A program made the translations under genes and the position numbers. From the NCBI GenBank assembly GCA_002154585.1, contig MUNG01000013.1, forward strand, positions 1-35,627: 35,627 bases of DNA, in the 5' to 3' direction. The stretch is from Streptomyces pseudogriseolus. Its GTDB lineage: Bacteria; Actinomycetota; Actinomycetes; Streptomycetales; Streptomycetaceae. Shown here one piece after another: positions 30,729 through 35,627 of the stretch. The stretch's first letter is position 1. Each line of letters opens with the position of its first letter. Under the pieces are notes generated by a model. It worked only from the letters and a program-made list of their open reading frames with translations, was not told the origin of the DNA and did not search any database.

Positions 30729-32830
30729 TGGGCGGCTGCCTTCTCGCTCGGGGAACTCGGGGCCGGGGACTGTGCCTGGATGGCGGTGATCGCGACGGTG
30801 TTGACGATGTCCTGCACCAGGGCGCCCCGGGACAGGTCGTTGACCGGCTTGCGCAGGCCCTGCAGGACCGGGCCGACGGCGATCGCGCCGGCCGAGCGCT
30901 GCACGGCCTTGTAGGTGTTGTTGCCGGTGTTCAGGTCCGGGAAGATCAGCACGGTCGCCTGCCCGGCCACCTCGGAGTCCGGCAGCTTGGTCGCCGCCAC
31001 CGACGGCTCCACGGCCGCGTCGTACTGGATGGGCCCCTCGATACGCAGGTCGGGACGGCGCTCCCGGACCAGCTCGGTCGCCCCGCGCACCTTGTCCACG
31101 TCGGCGCCCGAGCCGGAGGTGCCGGTCGAGTACGACAGCATCGCGATCCGCGGCTCCACCCCGAACCGCGCCGCCGTGACCGCCGACTGCACGGCGATGT
31201 CGGCGAGCTGCTCGGCGTCCGGGTCCGGGTTGACCGCGCAGTCGCCGTACACCAGCACCTTGTCGGCCAGGCACATGAAGAACACCGACGAGACGATGTC
31301 CGCGTCCGGCCGGGTCTTGATGATCTCGAAGGCCGGGCGGATGGTCGCGGCCGTGGAGTGCACCGAGCCGGACACCATGCCGTCGGCGAGGCCCTCCTGC
31401 ACCATCAGCGTGCCGAAGTAGTTCACGTCGGACACCACGTCGTAGGCCAGTTCCACGGTGACGCCGCGGTGCGCGCGCAGCGCCGCGTACTTCTCGGCGA
31501 AGGAGTCGCGCAGCTCGGAGGTCGCGGGGTCGATCAGCTGGGTGTCGCCGAGGTCGACGCCCAGGTCGGCGGCCTTCTTGCGGATCTGGTCGACGTCGCC
31601 GAGCAGGGTCAGTTCGCACACGCCCCGGCGCAGCAGCACCTCCGCCGCGTGCAGCACCCGCTCCTCGGTGCCCTCCGGGAGCACCACCCGGCGCAGGTCG
31701 GAGCGGGCCTGCTCGAGCAGCTTGTGCTCGAACATCATCGGGGTGACCCGGTCGCTGCTGGGCGCGGACACCTGGCGGGTGAGCTCGGCGGTGTCGGCGT
31801 ACCGCTCGAACAGGCCGAGCGCCCGCTCCGCCTTGCGCGGGGTGGCCGCGTTCAGCTTGCCCTCCAGGGAGAACAGCTGCTCGGCGGTGGGGAAACTGGT
31901 GCTCGGCACCGACAGCACCGGCGTGCCGGGCGCCAGCCGGTCGGCGAGCGTGAGGACGCGCTCGCCGGGCACCTCGTCCAGGGTGAGCAGCACCCCGGCT
32001 ATCGGCGGGGTGCCGGCGCTGTGCGCGGCGAGCGCGCCCACCACCAGGTCGGACCGGTCGCCCGGGGTCACCACCAGGCAGCCCGGGGTCAGCGCGGCGA
32101 GGAAGTTGGGCAGCATCGCGCCGCCGAAGACGAAGTCCAGGGCGTCCCGGGCGAGCCCGGAGTCGTCGCCGAGCACCACCTTCGCGCCCAGGGTGTGGGT
32201 GATCTGCGACACCGTGGGCGCGGACAGCGCGGGCTCGTCCGGCAGCACGTAGCAGGGCACGGGAAGCCGGGTGGCGAGCCGCTCGGCGATCTCGTCGCGG
32301 TCCTCGCGCGCGACCCGGTTGACCACCATCGCCAGCACGTCGCAGCCGAGGGTGTCGTAGGCGCGGTAGGCGTTGCGGGTCTCCGCGCGCACCGACTCGG
32401 CGGTCTGCCTGCGGCCGCCCACGACCGGGATCACCGAGGCGCCGAACTCGTTGGCCAGGCGGGCGTTCAGGGACAGCTCGTCCGGGAACTGCGTGTCCGC
32501 GTAGTCGGTGCCCAGCACCAGCACCACGTCGTAGTCGCGGGCCACCAGGTGGAAGCGGTCGACCAGGGTGGACACCAGTTCGTCGGTGCCCCGCTCGGCC
32601 TGGAGCGCGGAGGCCTCGGCGTAGTCCATGCCGTAGACGGTCGCCGGGTCCTGGGCGAGCCGGTAGCGGGCGCGCAGCAGTTCGAAGAGCCGGTCGGGTC
32701 CGTCGTGCACCAGGGGGCGGAACACGCCCACCCGGTCGACCTGCCGGGTCAGCAGTTCCATGACCCCGAGTTCGACGACCTGCCGGCCGTCGCCGCGGTC
32801 GATACCGGTCACGTACACGCTGCGGGTCAC
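30725..32830 (-). CDS. pta: Phosphate acetyltransferase, long two-domain form
   Basis: 701 residues from the GTG at 32830 (MTRSVYVTGIDRGDGRQ), with GGAGAG upstream; an in-frame ATG at 32890 is unlikely to be used. Converts acetyl-CoA and phosphate to acetyl phosphate. The N-terminal ~200 residues are the P-loop-like BioD-related domain, then a DRTGG-type middle domain (about 200-350). The catalytic phosphotransacetylase domain (about 380-695) includes VVLPEGTEERVLHAAE, VSGSVHSTAATIRPA, YSTGTSGSG and IFPDLNTGNNTYKAVQRS. The long form is typical of Pta enzymes under allosteric control by pyruvate/NADH in other bacteria. First gene of the pta-ackA-pyk2 cluster. Confidence 0.97.
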   Translation of the reverse strand: MTRSVYVTGIDRGDGRQVVELGVMELLTRQVDRVGVFRPLVHDGPDRLFELLRARYRLAQDPATVYGMDYAEASALQAERGTDELVSTLVDRFHLVARDYDVVLVLGTDYADTQFPDELSLNARLANEFGASVIPVVGGRRQTAESVRAETRNAYRAYDTLGCDVLAMVVNRVAREDRDEIAERLATRLPVPCYVLPDEPALSAPTVSQITHTLGAKVVLGDDSGLARDALDFVFGGAMLPNFLAALTPGCLVVTPGDRSDLVVGALAAHSAGTPPIAGVLLTLDEVPGERVLTLADRLAPGTPVLSVPSTSFPTAEQLFSLEGKLNAATPRKAERALGLFERYADTAELTRQVSAPSSDRVTPMMFEHKLLEQARSDLRRVVLPEGTEERVLHAAEVLLRRGVCELTLLGDVDQIRKKAADLGVDLGDTQLIDPATSELRDSFAEKYAALRAHRGVTVELAYDVVSDVNYFGTLMVQEGLADGMVSGSVHSTAATIRPAFEIIKTRPDADIVSSVFFMCLADKVLVYGDCAVNPDPDAEQLADIAVQSAVTAARFGVEPRIAMLSYSTGTSGSGADVDKVRGATELVRERRPDLRIEGPIQYDAAVEPSVAATKLPDSEVAGQATVLIFPDLNTGNNTYKAVQRSAGAIAVGPVLQGLRKPVNDLSRGALVQDIVNTVAITAIQAQSPAPSSPSEKAAAQ

Positions 32831-32909
32831 GCGCGCTCTCCGTTTCGTCGGGGGCCGCCAGGGCAACGGCGGTGCCTCGAAACCGCCCACACAGGTGAGC
32901 GGATCCCTC

Positions 32910-32938
32910 TTGACAATACCTGCGGCGCTGGCTAAGGC
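32910..32938 (+). promoter_or_regulatory. pfkA2: Candidate pfkA2 promoter
   Basis: A perfect TTGACA (32910-32915), 17-nt spacer and the weak -10 TAAGGC (32933-32938), in the 201-bp region between divergent pta and pfkA2. If used, the leader would be about 85 nt. The weak -10 leaves room for an activator. Confidence 0.4.
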
Positions 32939-33031
32939 GCCCGTGCATCGGGCTGTCGGCGGTGCTCCGGGGGACGTGAAACAATCGGCAGTGGCTCACC
33001 GGTAACGACAGCGACCAGGAGACACAGCACG

Positions 33032-34057
33032 ATGCGTATAGGAGTCCTCACCGCAGGCGGCGACTGCCCTGGACTGAACGCCGTGATCCGGTCGGTCGTG
33101 CACCGGGCGGTGGACAACTACGGCGACGAGGTCATCGGCTTCGAGGACGGCTACTCCGGTCTGCTGGACGGCCGTTACCGCACGCTGGACCTCAACGCCG
33201 TCAGCGGCATCCTGGCGCGCGGCGGGACGATACTGGGCTCCTCCCGGCTGGAGCGCGACCGGCTCCGCGAGGCCTGCGAGAACGCCTCCGACATGATCCA
33301 CGAGTTCGGCATCGACGCGCTGATCCCGATCGGCGGCGAGGGCACGCTGACGGCGGCGCGCATGCTGTCCGACGCGGGTCTGCCGGTGGTCGGCGTTCCC
33401 AAGACGATCGACAACGACATCTCCTCCACGGACCGCACCTTCGGCTTCGACACCGCTGTCGGCGTTGCCACCGAGGCGATGGACCGCCTGAAGACCACCG
33501 CCGAGTCGCACCAGCGGGTGATGGTCGTCGAGGTCATGGGCCGGCACGCGGGCTGGATCGCCCTGGAGTCCGGCATGGCGGCCGGCGCCCACGGCATCTG
33601 CCTGCCCGAGCGGCCCTTCGACCCGGCCCAGCTGGTCAAGATGGTCGAGGAGCGCTTCGACCGGGGCAAGAAGTTCGCGGTGATCTGCGTCGCCGAGGGC
33701 GCCCACCCGGCCGAGGGCACGATGGACTACGGCAAGGGCGAGATCGACAAGTTCGGCCACGAGCGCTTCCAGGGCATCGGCACGGCGCTGGCGTACGAGC
33801 TGGAGCGGCGCCTCGGCAAGGAGTCCAAGCCGGTCATCCTCGGACACGTCCAGCGCGGCGGCGTGCCCACGGCCTACGACCGCGTCCTCGCCACCCGCTT
33901 CGGCTGGCACGCGGTGGAGGCCGCCCACCGCGGCGACTTCGGCCGGATGACCGCCCTGCGCGGCACGGACATCGTGATGGTCCCGCTCGCGGAGGCGGTC
34001 ACGGAACTGAAGACGGTCCCGAAGGACCGGATGGACGAGGCGGAGTCGGTTTTCTAG
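33032..34057 (+). CDS. pfkA2: 6-phosphofructokinase, group III actinobacterial type
   Basis: 341-residue phosphofructokinase; AGGAG lies 10 nt before the ATG. Substrate and catalytic motifs are TAGGDCPGLNAVIR at the N-terminus, GGEGT (101-105), PKTIDND (123-129) and MGRHAGWIALESG. The residues that distinguish phosphoryl donors are G104 (as in ATP enzymes) and K124 (as in PPi enzymes), the mixed state of the actinobacterial group III clade; characterised Streptomyces members use ATP. The S. coelicolor paralog next to pta is PfkA2, whose loss shifts flux to the pentose phosphate pathway and raises antibiotic output. Divergent from pta; a 14-bp stem follows. Confidence 0.95.
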   Translation: MRIGVLTAGGDCPGLNAVIRSVVHRAVDNYGDEVIGFEDGYSGLLDGRYRTLDLNAVSGILARGGTILGSSRLERDRLREACENASDMIHEFGIDALIPIGGEGTLTAARMLSDAGLPVVGVPKTIDNDISSTDRTFGFDTAVGVATEAMDRLKTTAESHQRVMVVEVMGRHAGWIALESGMAAGAHGICLPERPFDPAQLVKMVEERFDRGKKFAVICVAEGAHPAEGTMDYGKGEIDKFGHERFQGIGTALAYELERRLGKESKPVILGHVQRGGVPTAYDRVLATRFGWHAVEAAHRGDFGRMTALRGTDIVMVPLAEAVTELKTVPKDRMDEAESVF

Positions 34058-34087
34058 CCGACCGGGCAGGCCGAGCAGTCTTCATGA

Positions 34088-34118
34088 GTGTCCCGGCGCA
34101 GCCGCTGCGCCGGGACAC
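34088..34118. terminator. Bidirectional terminator after pfkA2
   Basis: Perfect 14-bp arms (34088-34101 and 34105-34118) around CCG; a few innermost pairs must open for a real loop. It separates the convergent pfkA2 and the PIN-domain toxin gene (stop at 34125). Confidence 0.85.
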
Positions 34119-34124
34119 CTCTCC

Positions 34125-34571
34125 TCATACCGTGATGACGCCGATCGAGGGCTGCCCCGGCAGGTCCAGAGCGGCGGCACACAGCTTCGGTATGTGTGAT
34201 CTGTCGGACGTCACGAGGCGGACGGGCGGTGTGCACAGCGCCGCCGTGGCCACGACGACGGCGTCCACCAGACATTCGTGACCGTCCAGGCCGGTCGCGT
34301 CCAGGAGGCGGCCGGCCGTCTCGAGAACGCTGTCATCGACGGTCCTGGTGTCCAGTCGGGACAACAGGAACGTGAGGCGCTTGCCCTGCTGTCCCGTGCG
34401 CCGCACCTCGAGCGGCGTGAGAGCGGACAGCGTCACCCGGCGACCGTTCTGCTCGGCGGACTTGATCCGGGCTCGCATCCCGTCGTCACCGTCGACGTAC
34501 AGGGACAGGCCCTGGGCGTCCAGCACGAGAGTGCCTCCGGCCTGCACCCTGGCCTTGAGACGTTTGCTCAC
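34125..34571 (-). CDS. PIN-domain protein, probable VapC-type toxin
   Basis: 148 residues, GTG start at 34571 overlapping the antitoxin stop (GTGA). All four acidic residues of the PIN nuclease site are visible: D18 (LVLDAQGLSL), E55 (LTPLEVRRT), D103 (ECLVDAVVVATA) and D123 (LVTSDRSHI). Such toxins are Mg2+/Mn2+-dependent RNases that cut tRNA or rRNA and are blocked by the partner. The gene order antitoxin then toxin and the coupled start fit a VapBC module. No sign of truncation, so it is probably functional. Confidence 0.88.
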   Translation of the reverse strand: MSKRLKARVQAGGTLVLDAQGLSLYVDGDDGMRARIKSAEQNGRRVTLSALTPLEVRRTGQQGKRLTFLLSRLDTRTVDDSVLETAGRLLDATGLDGHECLVDAVVVATAALCTPPVRLVTSDRSHIPKLCAAALDLPGQPSIGVITV

Positions 34572-34810
34572 CACTCGGATTCCGCCCGCCTCATCGCCTC
34601 GTCGCTGACCGGCCCGAACTCGCGCTCGTCGGCCTCGACGGCTTCGCGTAGTTTGGCCATGGCGAGCCACTGCTCCAGCGCCTCGGAGACGACGGCCGAG
34701 AACCCGGACTTCCCGGTCCGGACCTCGACCTCTTTTATCAACGACTGGGGCAGAGAGACGGACCGCTTACCAGCGCGCTCCGGTGTCGGGGAGGCGGCGT
34801 GAGTGCTCAT
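34568..34810 (-). CDS. Ribbon-helix-helix antitoxin, probable VapB type
   Basis: 80 residues from the ATG at 34810 (MSTHAASPTP). The segment GKRSVSLPQSLIKEVEVRTGKSGFSAVVSEALEQWL is a ribbon-helix-helix DNA-binding domain (strand KRSVSLP, then two helices). The C-terminal 30 residues are acidic and amphipathic, as expected for the toxin-wrapping tail. TACGTT (plus 34817-34822) ends 6 nt before the ATG, suggesting leaderless transcription, with AGGAA-aa-TTCCT inverted arms behind it as a likely autoregulatory operator. Confidence 0.88.
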   Translation of the reverse strand: MSTHAASPTPERAGKRSVSLPQSLIKEVEVRTGKSGFSAVVSEALEQWLAMAKLREAVEADEREFGPVSDEAMRRAESEW

Positions 34811-34816
34811 ACCCGA

Positions 34817-34845
34817 AACGTAGCACCGCTGGTAGGAAAATTCCT
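34817..34845 (-). promoter_or_regulatory. Antitoxin-toxin promoter/operator
   Basis: On the minus strand TACGTT (-10, plus 34817-34822) ends 6 nt before the antitoxin ATG. AGGAA and TTCCT (34834-34838 and 34841-34845) are inverted arms at the spacer/-35 position, suitable for the RHH antitoxin. Confidence 0.45.
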
Positions 34846-34950
34846 GGGCGTGTGGTATTCGGGCCGGGCGCGTGTGCTCGGCCCGGCGCGGGCGCGCAGG
34901 CCTGGACGGGAGAGGCTCCGCCGCGGCCGGAGGGGCGGTCGCGTCGGAAG

Positions 34951-35627
34951 TCACGCGGCTTCCGCCGCGACCGCCGTCCAGAAGTGGTCCACCACGTGGG
35001 TGAGGAAGTCGCGGCCCGGGTCGGTCGCGTCGGTGGGGCCTCCGCCCCAGTTGAGGGTGGCGGCCATGTGGCCCTGGTAGTCCTGGTGGAGCCGGTGCAG
35101 CACCTCCTCCAGCAGCCGCCGTTCCAGCGGAGCGATCTTCGACACCTGCCGGACGTACGCCTGCCAGCGCGTGGTCACCGCGGCGCGCAGCAGTTCCGCG
35201 AGGCGTTCCTCGCGGCCGGTGACGGTGACGACGTCGGCCAGGGACAGGCCGAGCAGCCGGGTCAGGGCGGCGGTCTGGCGGTCGGTGCCGCGCCACTGTC
35301 CCGTCTCCTCCATCCGCAGATACGCGTGGAGTTCGTGCCCGACGGCGTGGGCGACGTCCTCCGGCGCCAGGCCGCGGGCGAGCCGGTGCTCGCGCAAGGT
35401 GCGCGGGCGGCCGATGAGTTCGCCGGGGGAGCACCACAGGACGCCCGCGAGGGCGGTGAGTTCCGGGTGGGACGGGAAGGCGCTGCCGCGCTCCCACGCG
35501 GCGACGAGGGCCGGCGTGACGTACGGCAGGTCGTAGGAGGCGCGCAGGGCGTGGGCCACGTGGCCCGGGTCGAGGCCCAGCGCGGAGCGCAGCCGGCGGG
35601 CGGCGGGGGCGTTGAACGGCGGGGGCG
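34951..35627 (-). CDS. XRE-like helix-turn-helix protein, N-terminus cut by window
   Basis: About 225 codons visible; the frame stays open to the window edge (…FNAPAARRLRSALGLDPGHVAHALRASYDL), so the true start is just outside. Two HTH-like segments are visible: ALGLDPGHVAHALRASYDLPYVTPALVAAWERGSAFP and LREHRLARGLAPEDVAHAVGHELHAYLRMEETGQW. The C-terminal part (RLAELLRAAVTTRWQAYVRQVSKIAPLERRLLEEVLHRLHQDYQGHMAATLNWGG) is helical and of unknown role. It resembles a small actinobacterial family of regulators with tandem XRE-like domains. A single-gene unit transcribed toward the toxin-antitoxin pair; 140 bp separate them. Confidence 0.85.
   Translation of the reverse strand, partial: PPPFNAPAARRLRSALGLDPGHVAHALRASYDLPYVTPALVAAWERGSAFPSHPELTALAGVLWCSPGELIGRPRTLREHRLARGLAPEDVAHAVGHELHAYLRMEETGQWRGTDRQTAALTRLLGLSLADVVTVTGREERLAELLRAAVTTRWQAYVRQVSKIAPLERRLLEEVLHRLHQDYQGHMAATLNWGGGPTDATDPGRDFLTHVVDHFWTAVAAEAA

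Noticed and set aside
29517-32999. A single fused Pta-AckA polypeptide
   Set aside because: The acetate kinase frame merely stays open through pta. Only the part from the GTG at 30728 is AckA-like, and pta is intact in its own frame.
33032-34057. PPi-dependent phosphofructokinase
   Set aside because: K124 is PPi-like but G104 is ATP-like. This combination occurs in the actinobacterial group whose Streptomyces members use ATP.
1-35627. CRISPR array, insertion sequence, prophage or biosynthetic gene cluster
   Set aside because: No regularly spaced repeats, transposase, integrase, tRNA attachment site, or PKS/NRPS genes were seen.

Overview
The window is chromosomal Streptomyces DNA. It is very GC-rich with G/C third positions, uses many GTG starts and GTGA start/stop overlaps, and carries the hallmark gene set filP, scy, absC, icmA and pyk2-ackA-pta next to pfkA. 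Gene content and order match the S. coelicolor SCO5394 to SCO5426 neighbourhood as I remember it; the species cannot be fixed from the sequence. I saw no rRNA, tRNA, CRISPR array, prophage or insertion sequence. By eye I found no in-frame TTA codon, so no gene here looks bldA-dependent.

Layout. 1-2745 (minus): tandem paralogous ABC-2 type exporter genes, the first cut by the window edge. 2765-7796 (minus): filP and scy, coiled-coil proteins of the polar growth machinery. 8023-10856: methylmalonyl-CoA epimerase (minus), divergent from an acetoacetyl-CoA thiolase and meaB, the G-protein chaperone of B12 mutases. 11026-13882: a secreted Asp-rich PepSY protein divergent from an OmpR/HisKA two-component pair. 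13910-14386: absC. 14484-16571 (minus): three consecutive AIM24 paralogs. 16800-18451: two DUF3817 membrane proteins, an MTH1187-type protein and a MarR regulator. 18536-20236: icmA, isobutyryl-CoA mutase large subunit. 20311-23382: an SDR, a SnoaL-like protein, a DUF574 methyltransferase and a TetR regulator. 23619-24593: a thioredoxin-TPR protein. 24594-25249: a long intergenic region rich in dyads. 25250-27910: an envelope trio (DUF6230, DUF6114 and a long secreted protein with a disordered linker). 28016-32830 (minus): pta-ackA-pyk2, divergent from pfkA2 at 33032. 34125-34810: a VapBC-like toxin-antitoxin pair. 34951-end: a partial HTH regulator.

Functional links. Central and acyl-CoA metabolism recur: epimerase, thiolase, MeaB and IcmA handle C4/C3 acyl-CoAs from valine and odd-chain catabolism and polyketide precursor supply, while PfkA2, Pyk2, AckA and Pta form a glycolysis/acetate overflow node. 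Morphology (Scy, FilP) and antibiotic control (AbsC) lie between them.

The most interesting observations are: (i) an apparent leaderless icmA promoter whose spacer and -10 are covered by a near-perfect 22-bp palindrome; (ii) many starts with a TANNNT -10 exactly 6-7 nt upstream; (iii) an Asp-rich segment shared by the PepSY protein and the extracellular loop of the adjacent kinase, plus 10-bp-phased CTGAAG sites between them; (iv) the uncharacterised DUF6230/DUF6114/linker-protein envelope operon preceded by TTACT...AGTAA palindromes.
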